In this document: piece after piece, positions 13,201 through 23,891 of the stretch
How the letters are laid out: every line of letters starts with the position of its first letter
Numbering within the stretch: the first letter of the stretch is position 1
DNA from: Brachionus rotundiformis
Lineage: Eukaryota; Rotifera; Eurotatoria; Ploima; Brachionidae
Length of the DNA: 64,000 bases
Assembly (NCBI GenBank): GCA_016802295.1
Contig: JAESIW010000199.1
Coordinates: 272,095 to 336,094 of the forward strand
Direction of reading: 5' to 3'
Made by a program: the position numbers and the translations under genes
Notes under the pieces: generated by a model
What the model saw: only the letters and a program-made list of their open reading frames with translations
Databases searched by the model: none
Told to the model about the DNA's origin: nothing

Positions 13201-16200
13201 CTTTAGTTCTCATTGCTAGACTAACCACTAACCTTACTACTAACCAATCCTATCCATATTAAGCACCCTTGCAACACCACCCTTGTCTCTGTTCATGAAT
13301 CAAAATCAAAATTGGTTGGTTTTTTTTTCTTAATTAGACCTTGAATTTTTTCATGCAGTTGATTTTTTTGGCCATCGTTTAAAAAAACAAGCTATTTTAA
13401 TTTAATTAGGCTTTATTTTGTTCTTTTTCTTTTTATAATAGTTAAATTTTTGCTAAATTTATTTCTCATATTAAGTTATTAAGTTTAATCGATGTTTAAT
13501 TAGGTGATTAAGTTTTAGTAATAATAATATGAGCTACAATAAAGTAGAGCAAGACTAAGAGTCTCACTAGGGTAGCTAAAACGAGTTACCAAAACATAAG
13601 ATAAATAAACTAGAGAGAATAAGATTTGTTCAATTGTAGTTGATATAATCCACTTTGTATAAGTCTGTTTCCTAGCCAGAGGTATTCAGGAACTTAAAAG
13701 GGATTTAGTTTGATAAAGAGAAAAAATAAATTTTCGGGATCGGAATCTGCTAATATTAGAAAAGTTAGTCCTTTTATAACAATAAAGACTAACTGCAGAA
13801 AATTGTATGCCCACAAAAGTAAGATATAGAGACTGTTTCAAGTCAGTCTCTAACAGGTAGTAATAAATATTTTATGTTCCGGAGCCGTTAGGATCTAGTG
13901 GTTCGGAGCTTATAACCAAAATAATAAAGATAACTCCTTACAAAATTGTTTATTAATAAATGGTCACTTCTATCCCAACAAAATGATAAGTAAAAAAAAG
14001 AAGAAAGTAGAAGTTTTGTTAAATACTAATCACACCCTTGTGTGTTTATTATTTTGTGTATTATTGTAAGTAGAGCTCCTTCAGCTAGGATTGGTAATAA
14101 AAATTTGTTGGTTAAAGATTTTTATAACTAAGCCGAAGATTTAAGGAGTGCAGTGTGGGCTCATAGACATTTAAGCTGAGTGGAGTACGTGTTTTAGTTA
14201 TTGAGAGAACTACAACATATTGACAAATTTAAGTTTATACTGATGGAGCCCGATTTATTAATGAGCTTGAGATAAATTAAAATAAAAGCCTAAATGTTGT
14301 ATCATATGGAAGATTTAAGATATATCGTGTAACATTGTTGAATGAAACTTTGTTTAAGTTGACTGTTCCGGTTTTTCTAATATATTTCTAAGTTAACACT
14401 AGAAAGACCGGCTGATTAAATAAAAAAAATTTCAAATTAAAATATTAAAAGAAATAGAAAACATTTATTTAACACTAGAAGACCCGACGGGTTTTTTAGA
14501 CCCATTTTTTTAAATTTCAAATCTCAATATCTTTTGAACAGAATTTAATATTCAGTATTTTATTTTATAGATTTATGGAGACTTTATTGAATATCAAAAA
14601 AAATGTTGCTATTGTATGATAGTTTTTTTAAAAATTAGTTTTTAAATTTTTGTCATTTTTTGGTCGGGTTTTCTAGTGTTAAGTTATTACAAGTTGATTT
14701 TAAGTTTCTTTGAGATAATATTCAAGTTTAAATTTTTTAAAAAGGGGTTTTAGGAACCCCTCGGGCTTTCTAGTGTTAAAGAATTTAATTTCTGATGCTT
14801 GCATCTTTTCTTGAGCATATCGGTTTGTGTTGCATACAACAAGGATTGTATAAAAAACATACTTGTTATGTCTGACTTGCTAAGCTCTTCAACTTAGGCC
14901 CAAAACTGATCTGACGTCCTCATTCGATGAGTCGAGTGTTATTCACAGAAATTTGTATGGTTGTTTAAACTGTGTTTTTTTTTAAGCTGCAGTCAGTCTT
15001 TCCTGAAAATGAAAGACTGCAAAAGGCATGAATAGTCATGTCAAAACTTGTGTCACAATAAATTCTCGATCAGTTTAGTTTATTTACTTGAAGCTGTTGA
15101 TTTAAAACCTTGATGGCGGTTAATAATGAACAAAGTGACATTTTGCCTCAATTAAGTTTGATCAGTTTCTTAAGGAGCTTTAGCTCGGTACAGATAAACA
15201 AATAAATAACAAATAATCAAAGTATTTCTTCTATTCGAAAATATCCAACTTCAAAATAAAAGAATAAATTGTCTTTTTTCTCTACTACTACTCATTTTTT
15301 CCACATTAAACAAGACACATTTTTTTGTTAATAAATAACTCAATGAAAGGATAATTCCTGATTTGATTTATAATATTTTAAGTAATTTCTATTTGAGGAA
15401 ATATGGTATGTCAAAATATCTTTTCAAAAAAATGTTTAAAAAATATCAATTTTTAGCAAAAAGAGTTTTAATGAGTTTTAAACAATAAAATTATCAAAAA
15501 GTTAATGTAATAAAGATAATCATTTTAATTTATAATCAACAGTATCACATTAGATTATTGGATATTTTGGGCTTTTGATTATGATTCTAAAAAAAGTCAA
15601 ATTTTTTTCTAAATTTACGTTTTTAATTATTAATTTTATTGAAGAAAAAAATTGTTTATTTTTTAATTTTATCAAGCTAGTTTATTCTTCTCTTTTGCAT
15701 ATTTTTCGAAAAAATTTAGCAAAATTAAATATTAATAAATTACATAAACACATATAAATATATATTTATATATATTTTATATGCTAAAATGCTTGATTGA
15801 TTTGTATCTAAACTAATGAAAATAATTAATAGCAATATTCCATGTAGTTTAACTAAAAAATATATTAAATTAAATTCTTAATATTAATCTTAAAATCATG
15901 ATCTATTTAAAAATTTGCACTAGCCTATTAACAAGCTATCACAGTCTTAATTATTTGATGATTTTGATTACTAATTTCTTTATTAAAATAGCCTCTAACA
16001 CATCAAAAACAAATGGTGGTGCAAGTACCACAGTAACACAACGCAATGGACCAAATGATGCATGCAAACCGAACCCTTCGACTAATTTATCCACGGTCAA
16101 CTCGCTGGTTGGCAGTGCCACAGCCTCCATAAATCAGTCAAGTCACAATTCAAAAAATAAAAATAATCTCATTTTAGGCAAGCTTTACTCTGGTCAATCG

Positions 16201-19200
16201 GTCAGCGAGGACACGCCACCCACGCCGAAAACTCCCAGCTATGGCAAGCCGAAGGACGAGTACCAGCGAACAGAGACCGAGATAATCCAGCGACCGATGA
16301 CAGTTCAGTCCATGTCAAAACAATTGACCTCAAGCACCTCTAAAAACTCAATACTCACCCCACCAGCGACACCAAATCAGTCCGATTCTTTCACAGGAAT
16401 TGTCACTCGTGCCAAAGAAGGCCTCCAACAGCAACAACATAACCAAAAATCTTCTCCAAATCAACTACTTCAGAAAGAACAATCATTTGACATTAATTTA
16501 GACACTGCTCAAATTGCCAATAAGATACTCAATCGAGCCTTGAAAATAAAAGACCTAGACTTTACCGACTTGACCAGCAAGGACGACATAGATCCGACAA
16601 TGGCGCCTTCTGCACCACCACCGGCTCCTCCACCGCCGCCTCCCATACTTGGCGGTCCACCCCCGCCGCCACCGCTATTCGGTGGACCGCCTCCACCTCC
16701 ACCGCCGCCACCTATATTGGGCTCAGGTGCTCTTCCACCTCCACCACCATCACTTTTCGGCTCCAAACTGACCAAAAATTCAATCAACACAAGCACTTTG
16801 AATTTAAAAGACGATGACAGTCAAGATAAGAGAAAATTGATCAAGCTTCACTGGAAAGAAGCCCAAGTGCCAATATTCACATCCGAAGAGTCCATTTGGA
16901 CCTCGCTAACCCCTCTTGATTTGGACAGGGAAAAGCTAGCCCATCTTTTTGAACTAAAACAAAATGAAGTCAAGACCAAGGTAGTTTATTAAATTTTTTT
17001 GTTGTTTTTACTTTGAGTTTTTATTGTCTGCCGGACATTTGAACCGGAGACAATGAGTGTTTAAAAAAAAAAGCATGGTTTTAATTTAAATTTTTTTTTT
17101 CTAAAATTTTTTGCTCAATTTTTAAAAGGATGCTGTGAGTATTATTATTTGAATAATTCTATTATTATTATTATTATTATTTTTTTAAAATAGCCTTATT
17201 GATTTAGCTTTTAGTTTTTTTTTGTTGATTTAGTTTGATTTATGGGTGAATCATGTTTAATTTGTGATCTTAAAATGAATCTAAAAATTGGCAAAGGAAT
17301 CTGAGTGTGCCAATATGATCCATTAATAATATTAATTAATAAGTTAATAGTTGAATTAATTTTTAATAAAAATTTTAATTGTAGTATTCCGTCTTTTCTA
17401 AGCCTGTTCTTTAACCAGAGGCATTCAGGTGCAAGCTGGTCATTTTAAAAATAACATAAAAGATAAAGTACTAAAGAAATTAAATTATAAAGACTGGTCT
17501 AAAATATTAAAATCAAATTTGATGAGACATGGAACTACAAAAATTTGAAAAATTTTAATATTAATTAATTAACCAAAAAAAAGATAAAAATTATCTATGA
17601 TACTTAAGATCACAAAATAGACTATTTTGCCTTTTTTGGTTGATTTATTAATCACTATGTGTTATAATCATCTTGAATAAAAAATTTATTTTCAAATATT
17701 TAATGCATATTTATCTTTTTTAGAAAGCTGGCGAAGGAAAAAAAGAGATAACCGTGTTGGATGCAAAACGTTCCAACATGATAATGATCGGAATGACAGC
17801 ACTGCCGCCACCTCGAGTCATAAAAACAGCCATTATCAAAATGGACAGCAGCATTATCAACAAGGAAGGCATCGAGAAGTTGCTCACTATGCTGCCCACC
17901 GAGGAGGAGAAGCAAAAAATCCTGGAAGCACAAATGTCCAATCCGGACATACCATTGGGCAGTGCCGAGTTTTTCCTCTTAAATCTCTCATCCATCAGTG
18001 AGATAAAAGCAAGACTTGAGTTGTGGCTTTTCAAGCTGGACTTTGAGACAATAGAAACAGAGATTGCTGAACATTTGTTTGACCTAAAACTTGGCATGGA
18101 AGAGCTTAAAAAAAGCAAAACTTTCAGAGACATCATACGCACTTTGAGAGAGATCGGAAACTTTCTTAACTCATGTGATTCCAAGGGCTTCCAACTGGAC
18201 TATTTGTCCAGAGTTCCCGAGGTAAAAGACACAGTAAACAAGCACTCTCTATTGCAGCACTTATGCTCAATAATACTTGAAAAATGCTCAGACACCACTG
18301 ACTTGTATGCTGATTTGGGAGGCATTAGCCGCTGTTCAAAGGCCGATTGGGAAGAAATTGGCCGCAAGATCACAAAATTGGAGAGTGATTGCCAATTATC
18401 ATGGGACAATTTGCGCGCTATAGCCAAACATGACAGCTCTACATTTCTAAGAAACAAGTAAGATATCACAAATAAACTTTCTATCAAATATTCTCTTTTT
18501 TCACTTGTGTTTTGGATCTATTAGTTTTTACCATCATAGGAATGATGAAACATCAAAGTATTTAATTTTTTTAAAGTCTAAGTTATTTAATATAAATAAT
18601 AATAAAAAAATAAAATAAAATCTTAACAATTCTAAACCGAATCTAACTTTTAAAGGCGTAATTCCGCGTTAATTAATAACTCAAAGCCTTAAATAGATAA
18701 ATTTTTTTTAATACAGGACAGATTTTTTTTTTTAGCTTAAAACTCATTTAATAAACTAATTTTATTTATTTTTTTATATTTTTTTAAAATAAATTGTCAA
18801 GTATTAGAAAAAAAGATAAAAAAATGTTAATTGATGGCGCGGGATTACCATTTGGTAAAAGATGGAGAAAAAATTTCTATTTTTTTTTAAAGGCTGTCGG
18901 ACTTTTTGGCCGATTGTGCCGAGAGGATACAAGTGCTTAAGTTGGTGCATGACAGACTGATGAATCGGTGAGTATTGAACGCTTTTTTGTCTCTGGCCAA
19001 CAACAACACCAAAAATTTTTTCTTTCAGCTTCCGCAAATTTCTCATGTACCTGGGCTACTCTAAGTCGCAGGCAATGGAATACAAGGTTAAAGAATTCTG
19101 CAAGCTGATATCTGAATTCGCGCTTGAGTACAAGACTGTGCGCGACCGCTTGTTGCAGCAACAGGAGAAGCGCGCCAACCACTTGGAACGCCACAAAACG

Positions 19201-19822
19201 CGCGGAAAACTCATCACAGACAGTGGCAGATTCAGCAAAAACATAGACAACCCGTCAAATGACATATCTCTTAACGAGCATGCTTACTTGCGGACATCTG
19301 GCTCCAAATCGGCCAATCTTAACCACACAAACAAGATAGAAGATAACAACATGATGGAAGTAATACTGAAGAATGGCGGCGAGGAGAAAAAAGCCTCGTC
19401 CAACTCAAGAAACATACACGGCAGCATGAACAATTTGTCGACGGTCGCGGGCGGCCTACCGGGCATCCGTGGCCGAACAAGACAGTCCATCAGTGGAATA
19501 AACACGAGCATGAACGGAAGTGAGAACCGCAACTCATCAGGCATACCTGGTCAAGGTAAAATGTTCACTACTGATACAGAAATGGAGGACGAGACTGTTG
19601 ATCTATTGGTCAAGTCGACACTTTCGGCGCCCAAAGGACCTCCGCCTAAGAAACGCACCAAAAAGTACGGCGAACGCAAGTCATGTATGTATTATCTTTT
19701 ATAAAAAAAAGTTATCTCTTATTAAAAAAAATTATCTTTTATTATAATTTTTTATTAATTTTTGTTTTTTTTGTCTAGTTCGCCGTACAAGGAACCTAAA
19801 TGATGAAGACAATGAAATTTGA
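7250..19822 (+). CDS. FHOD: FHOD-type formin (12 exons)
   Basis: Diaphanous-related formin that nucleates and bundles unbranched actin. Exons: 7250-7420, 7486-8310, 10940-11094, 11250-11666, 11809-11910, 11969-12162, 12699-13160, 15992-16980, 17724-18457, 18893-18967, 19029-19684, 19779-19822. All junctions are GT-AG, phases match, and the total is 4824 nt (1607 aa). The N-terminus (SCRIQYLNDSNPF, NFPEPTRPPSYPF) and the armadillo-like block (ILRTQLSVRVHTCIEKILNS, ILRALGQLMLFVDGMNGVI, PDQDTFYDV) are the FHOD GBD/FH3 region. A proline-rich FH1 (about residues 982-1030) and an FH2 domain starting near KLHWKEAQV follow. The FH2 carries IGNFLNS and ends with the FHOD-typical EKRANHLERHKTRGK. The C-terminus holds a DAD-like DETVDLLV motif and a basic RKSFRRTR. 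In vertebrate FHOD1 the equivalent basic segment is a ROCK target. The exon 7-8 junction is the least certain. Confidence 0.93.
8395..8450 (-). mobile_element. LINE 3' end with AAATAA-type tail (in formin intron 2)
   Basis: Read on the minus strand, GGAGCTTTAGCTCGGTACAG is followed by ATAAACAAATAAACAAAATA-like tail repeats. The same sequence occurs on the plus strand at 15165-15215. A conserved stem followed by a simple-repeat tail is how some LINE 3' ends look. RT C-terminal fragments on the same strand lie upstream of it at 9240-9375 and 10210-10335. Confidence 0.5.
9240..9375 (-). mobile_element. LINE RT C-terminal fragment
   Basis: The minus strand reads FHFIWNSLPQYIVN, a stop, then EFKPLDD. 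This matches the common non-LTR retrotransposon ending NRVVNIWNSLPEDVV....LDSFK. It is short and broken. Confidence 0.55.
9540..10010 (-). mobile_element. FLYWCH/MULE-type transposon ORF fragment (broken)
   Basis: The minus strand starts at an ATG with MSFIEIPNNLSQDEFIKPEQ and continues to KVYLPFCSFRNLEST, then a stop. It resumes with ADNDWTCKRATENLPGDVIW, YQCTKWIIRLKLY, TDEVHF. After a frameshift it has a charged linker (DSDDPPVQEPISKKIRLEET). The W-C...YQC...RLKL...TDEVH pattern resembles the single FLYWCH/WRKY-like zinc finger found at the N-terminus of MULE-type transposase ORFs. The transposase part is absent. One stop and one frameshift show decay. Confidence 0.5.
10210..10335 (-). mobile_element. 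LINE RT C-terminal fragment
   Basis: The minus strand reads NLTDLKFRLIRGDLLQLFKI then IDGFETINFENRV. This matches the L.RRLRGDLI..YKI..G block found after the RT domain of CR1/jockey-like LINEs. It lies upstream, in the same orientation, of the pieces at 9240 and 8395, so all three may come from one LINE later split by other insertions. Confidence 0.6.
13633..13693 (+). repeat. dispersed repeat shared by formin introns 7 and 8, copy 1
   Basis: AATTGTAGT...CCAGAGGTATTCAGG here resembles AATTGTAGT...CCAGAGGCATTCAGG at 17377-17432. The copies are diverged and too short to assign to a family. Confidence 0.4.
14390..14780. mobile_element. nested piggyBac-like MITEs (TTAA + CACTAGAA inverted repeats)
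   Basis: Four copies of a TTAACACTAGAA terminus are seen, two facing right (about 14393 and 14470) and two facing left (CTAGTGTTAA near 14675 and 14768). The inner pair (about 14470-14685) starts CACTAGAAGACCCGACGGG and ends in the complement of CACTAGAAAACCCGACC. The outer pair has CACTAGAAAGACCGG and CACTAGAAAGCCCGAGG. TTAA flanks and CACTAGAA-type ends are typical of piggyBac-derived miniature elements. No transposase is encoded. Confidence 0.6.
15165..15215 (+). mobile_element. LINE 3' end with AAATAA-type tail (in formin intron 7)
   Basis: AAGGAGCTTTAGCTCGGTAC followed by AGATAAACAAATAAATAACA. This is the inverted counterpart of 8395-8450 in the same gene, about 6.7 kb away. Confidence 0.5.
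17377..17432 (+). repeat. dispersed repeat shared by formin introns 7 and 8, copy 2
   Basis: Diverged copy of the motif at 13633-13693, sharing the CCAGAGG.ATTCAGG core. It lies in the 743-base intron 16981-17723, which otherwise holds only A/T-rich sequence and an (ATT)n run near 17160-17181. Confidence 0.4.
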
Positions 19823-19986
19823 TTCAAAAATAAAATTGTTTGAACCCAAAGTCTAGTCTTGTTTATCTGTTTTTATTTTTTATCGGTGAAATTTTCTTTT
19901 TAGTTTTTTATACCACATAAAAAAAGAGAGAGATAGAAATTTATAATGTTTATTTATAGCATTTGGATAGGCTTGTTTAAACCAAG

Positions 19987-20017
<31 letters not shown>

Positions 20018-20714
20018 TCAAATTTTTGTTTTTCAATTATTTTATGATATCTATAAAAAAATGTGTGAAGAAAACAGTGTAAATAGTTTTATTGAAGAGC
20101 AGAGATGACCAGGTATGTCAAAATGCGAGGTATACACCCGAAGTTGTTTCATTTCTAACTTAACAAACGTTTTAATTTTGTACAAAATAAGTTCATGCCT
20201 TTTAAATCTAATCTTTAAACAAAACAAACAAACTAAATTATGTAATTTTTTCCCATTTTTATTTGTACCAAATAGCTTAATTCTAAAAAAAGATACTAGA
20301 GTACACAACCGTTTATATAAAGACAACATGGTACTCGATTTAAAAAATCGATTTTGATAAATTGTTTTGATTACATTTTAATTTATTTAATAACGACCAA
20401 ATTTAATAAAGGAATCATGTTACTAATTTTTATTTATTCATTCTCACTTACAAAAAATTCAAGTATTATATTAAATTATATTTATAAATATGTTAGCAAA
20501 TATCTTAAAAATATATTCATTTTTACAATGGTTATCTTATCAATCTTTGCCAGGCTTATTTAAAAATAATTTGAAATAAAAAACTATAATTTTACATAAA
20601 ACTATATTATCTAACATGTCCAGATTAATTTGTATGAGATCTTTTGAGTTCGAAAAGCCAATAAAATTTATAAATTTCGTTCAATTAAAAGAAATACTCA
20701 CTCATGATTTGTAA
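19823..20714. other. formin 3' flank, A/T-rich
   Basis: An AATAAA signal follows the formin stop within about ten bases. A (TA)n run lies near 19988-20007. The ORFs at 20051-20563 on both strands overlap each other and show no family features. Confidence 0.5.
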
Positions 20715-21545
20715 TTTGTAAACTAATTAATATTGATTAACTTTTAAGAATATTTATTTTTTAATTATTAGAAAAATATTAGTAAATAATTAATATCTTT
20801 AATTAAATTAAAATAACTTTTAATGTCACCCTCCTCTTTTCGCAACCGGGCTTGGGACCGGCTTTGGCAGAGTTATGACGGCGTCTTTCCCTAAGAAGCC
20901 AGTGGGACGTTCATCATAAACAGCGCCACTCATCCGAGCACAAGGCTGCGAACTCGGCAACTATTTAGACTAGCTTGGAACCACAAACCAAGCGACTTTT
21001 ACCAAAAAGTCTTAACTTAAGGCTTCCAAAGTTACGTACTATCTGCAGAGGGTCAGCTGTACAGCAGATTCTCGCTCCTTTCGGATTCTATACTGGGAGA
21101 TGGTCGAAGCCAGCGGCGCCCTCATACGACAAGACTTGGACAAAGACCCGTAGGCCTATGTACCCGCCATACAGCTCTTCTGCAGACTACGTGAAAGACC
21201 ACATGCACATACGATGCATGTGGCTGCCACCACTCTCCTCTTTTTTCATCAGGGCTTGGGACCTGCGGATCGGCAGAGTTATGGTGACTGCTTTTTGTCC
21301 ATTTTTTAAATTGAAAATTATTAATTAATTTAAAAAGTGAAGTGAAATATTTTCAAAATGACATCTTATTTATACCCCTTTGTCCTCTTGAGTTAATTTA
21401 ACCAATTTTGCTAATTTTACTAATTAAATTCGAGGTAAAGTGATTTTTTTTAATAAAATTAAATTTAGGAAAGAATTATTTTATTCCCAAAATCACATTT
21501 TTATACTCTACTTTTTTTTAAATTAATTTAACCAGTATGGGTGGG
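20715..21545 (+). repeat. inverted-pair repeat, left copy (about 830 bp)
   Basis: Nearly identical, in reverse orientation, to 32235-33055. The core from about 20823 to 21305 is unusually G/C-rich for this genome and starts GTCACCCTCCTCTTTT. Its two ends resemble each other (GGGCTTGGGACC...GGCAGAGTTATG at 20847-20879 and 21254-21291). Towards 21370 and 21540 there are two promoter-like units, TTTATACCCC and GGGGTATAAAA. The 117-codon ORF inside (20975-21328) differs from its partner at non-synonymous sites and is not taken as a gene. The element type is unknown. Confidence 0.8.
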
Positions 21546-22474
21546 GTATAAAAAGACATTTAATAATACACATTAGTTTGACCAATTTTACTAATAAAAC
21601 ACCAGAAAAAAAAATTGATAAATAATAAATTTAAATTTTATTAAACATAGATTATTTAATTAAATAAGTAAAATAATTTAGATTTCTTTAAATCTTTCCT
21701 TAAATAATCAATCACAATCATAATTAGAAATATTGTCGGAAAGAGAATACATAGTGGTCAAACTCCTGTAAGTATTGCGTCAAAGCATCTCTAGTCCTCT
21801 TCAATTATCACATATCATTTTGTTCTCTAATTTCGGAATGACTTCTTCTCCACAACCCTTGCACCAGCCTGAATTTTTTTCTTGCTTAGTATTTCAGTTT
21901 CAATATGGAAGTCACTGCAAGTGGTCTTAGGGCATAAAGTCTCTTTGGGTCCGGTCTATTTAGAACCTCTCTAAAGTGCTTCACACATAGTTAGATTAAT
22001 AATAAATGATTATTTAAAACTTAATTGACATAAGCTCTGATAGGAAAAATAATGAGGAAGATAAGTATGGCTTTTCTATTACTATCTGATTGTAATAATA
22101 AAACATACAAAAAATTTTATTAATTAATTTTCTTTTTTTTTCAATACTTTCATAATAAATAAACTAATTTTTTATAAAAATATTTTTTTCGTTTTGATAA
22201 AAAATATGCCACCTTTACGAAAAAAATAAATCTACTAAAATAGCTATCAAGTTAAGTTCTTTTTAGTTGTTCATAGAAGCTTTATCTTTACAATCTTCGA
22301 ACCGCTATTCCTTTGAGCATCCTCATGAGTTCTTGTTTTCATTGTTATTATTTATTTACCAAAATGGTCCGGTAGTTACGCGCCATTTAAAAAAAATTTT
22401 ATGCTTGATTTATTTAAATTTTTAAAACTAGCTTTTTGAAATTTCTACAATTTGGCTTTCCATTTTTATCTAAA

Positions 22475-23476
22475 ATGTATCTAAATAAAATATTTAAAAA
22501 AATTTTTATCATTTTTGTTCTCTTAACCATTCTATTCTATTTCCATGAGAAATTTAGTCAGATATTTCGCCTACTAAGTTACAAACGGGAAACCAAGTTA
22601 ATCAGAAATGAAAACTGGGCCATTAGAAAAGAAGTGCTGGGCTCAAACAATTTGATCAGCCATGCAACTATTATCTCTATTTACCATCAGTTAAATAAGA
22701 GTAAGCACTCGACTGCTAATTATAAAAAATGGAGCCTAAATTTCTTAAAAAGTATTTCATCGCCATTGATTCTTTACACAGATTTCCAAGCATATGCCAG
22801 CTTAAAACCTCATCTTGTATCCCTGAGTATAAATGCTACAGTTTATATAAGCCAAACTCATTGGGACTTTTTCAAGATGATTGAAATATCTAGACACAGA
22901 TTCTATATGGAAAATTATGCCAGCAAACAATTGATGCTAGATCCAGAAAAAAGCATACACAGTCCCAGTCTTTATGCCATCTGGAATTCGAAAATATTTT
23001 TAACAAATAAAAGTGCCTTGGAAAATCCGTACAACTCAGAACTATTTATTTACACAGACATAGGTGCTTGGCGACTTGGTATTTTTAAAAATTGGCCTGA
23101 TGAAAAATTTTGTAGAAATCTTTCGAAACAAATTGGTGACAAAATTTTACTCGGTCAGATAAATGAGAAAAATGGGAAAAATAACAACTTGATTGAAGGT
23201 GGATTTTTCGCCGGAACGCATTCAGCTCTACAGAACATGGCCAAAGAGTTTTATGATCTTCACGATCAATGGATAGATAGCAACATATTTGTTGGTAAAG
23301 ATCAAACCCTCATGAACGAGATTGCTTTTAATCTAATCCCAAATAAAGTCATACGTCTCCAGACATGGAAGATAATTTGCAGCAAAAAATATGACAAGTG
23401 GTTTATTTATCAGGTATTTTTGGCCACCAGGGAATATTATGATTGTATAAATGACAAATTTTCTTATTTGGAATAA
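22475..23476 (+). CDS. YibB/HtrL-like type II membrane protein
   Basis: Single exon, 333 aa if the ATG at 22475 is used. The open frame extends 13 codons further upstream but only from a TTG. An N-terminal membrane anchor (about residues 6-25, KKIFIIFVLLTILFYF) is followed by a lumenal or extracellular domain. IWNSKIFLTNKSALENPYNS and LFIYTDIGAWR match the HtrL_YibB family, in which an NPF/Y-S...F.W.D.G..R motif is conserved. EGGFFAGTH and KDQTLMN also fit a glycosyltransferase-like fold. Its reaction is not established. It neighbours a secreted GH31 enzyme, so a role in glycan metabolism is plausible but inferred. Confidence 0.7.
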   Translation: MYLNKIFKKIFIIFVLLTILFYFHEKFSQIFRLLSYKRETKLIRNENWAIRKEVLGSNNLISHATIISIYHQLNKSKHSTANYKKWSLNFLKSISSPLILYTDFQAYASLKPHLVSLSINATVYISQTHWDFFKMIEISRHRFYMENYASKQLMLDPEKSIHSPSLYAIWNSKIFLTNKSALENPYNSELFIYTDIGAWRLGIFKNWPDEKFCRNLSKQIGDKILLGQINEKNGKNNNLIEGGFFAGTHSALQNMAKEFYDLHDQWIDSNIFVGKDQTLMNEIAFNLIPNKVIRLQTWKIICSKKYDKWFIYQVFLATREYYDCINDKFSYLE

Positions 23477-23891
23477 ATTTTTTTTTAAATTTGGTTTTAA
23501 AAATTGCCTCAATTGAAAATTATAATTATAATTTATGAAATAACTTATTTATTAATTAGTTAGATAAAAAATATCCTTCTCAAAATAAAATTAAATGATG
23601 CATAACTTAATTAAAAATATGAGAAATAAGGTAAAATTTGCAATATTTGACCAGATTCTTTTTATAAAGGGAAATAATTAAATAAATTTTATTTTATTAA
23701 TAAATTATCTTAACCAATTCCTCATCTATTTAACAATAATCGAACCATTTGACAAAAAAAATTATAAAATCCTCTTTGCTTAACAATTTGAATCACATGA
23801 AAATAAACTATTTTTAAAAAAGAATCTTATCTTTCCAAAAGATAATTTAACTCAATAAATTTTTGCTAAAAATTGAAAAAAATCTAAAAAA
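23477..23891. other. A/T-rich spacer, nothing recognised
   Basis: Intergenic sequence between the YibB-like gene and the GH31 gene. It presumably contains the GH31 promoter, but no distinct element is visible. Confidence 0.5.

Larger units (their letters stand above)
13161..15991. other. large formin intron 7 with repeats
   Basis: This 2.8-kb intron holds the nested TTAACACTAGAA inverted repeats (14390-14780) and a LINE-like 3' tail on the plus strand (15165-15215). A 60-base motif near 13633-13693 recurs in intron 8. The donor AATG|GTTTGA is weak and was chosen because its phase fits the 15992 acceptor, so a missed small exon is possible. The ORF at 15575-15757 is A/T-rich and unsupported. 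Confidence 0.5.

Noticed and set aside
13890..13925. tRNA/SINE-like text GTTAGGATCTAGTGGTTCGG
   Set aside because: Resembles A- and B-box spacing loosely, but no cloverleaf could be drawn. No convincing tRNA was found anywhere in the window.
16509..16796. Gly-rich minus-strand ORF
   Set aside because: Antisense shadow of the formin FH1 polyproline region.
20975..21328. 117-codon ORF in the left repeat arm, also present at 32447-32800
   Set aside because: The two otherwise near-identical copies differ at amino-acid-changing positions (I/A, M/T, L/P), there is no family similarity, and the ORF follows the G/C-rich core of the repeat. Treated as non-coding.
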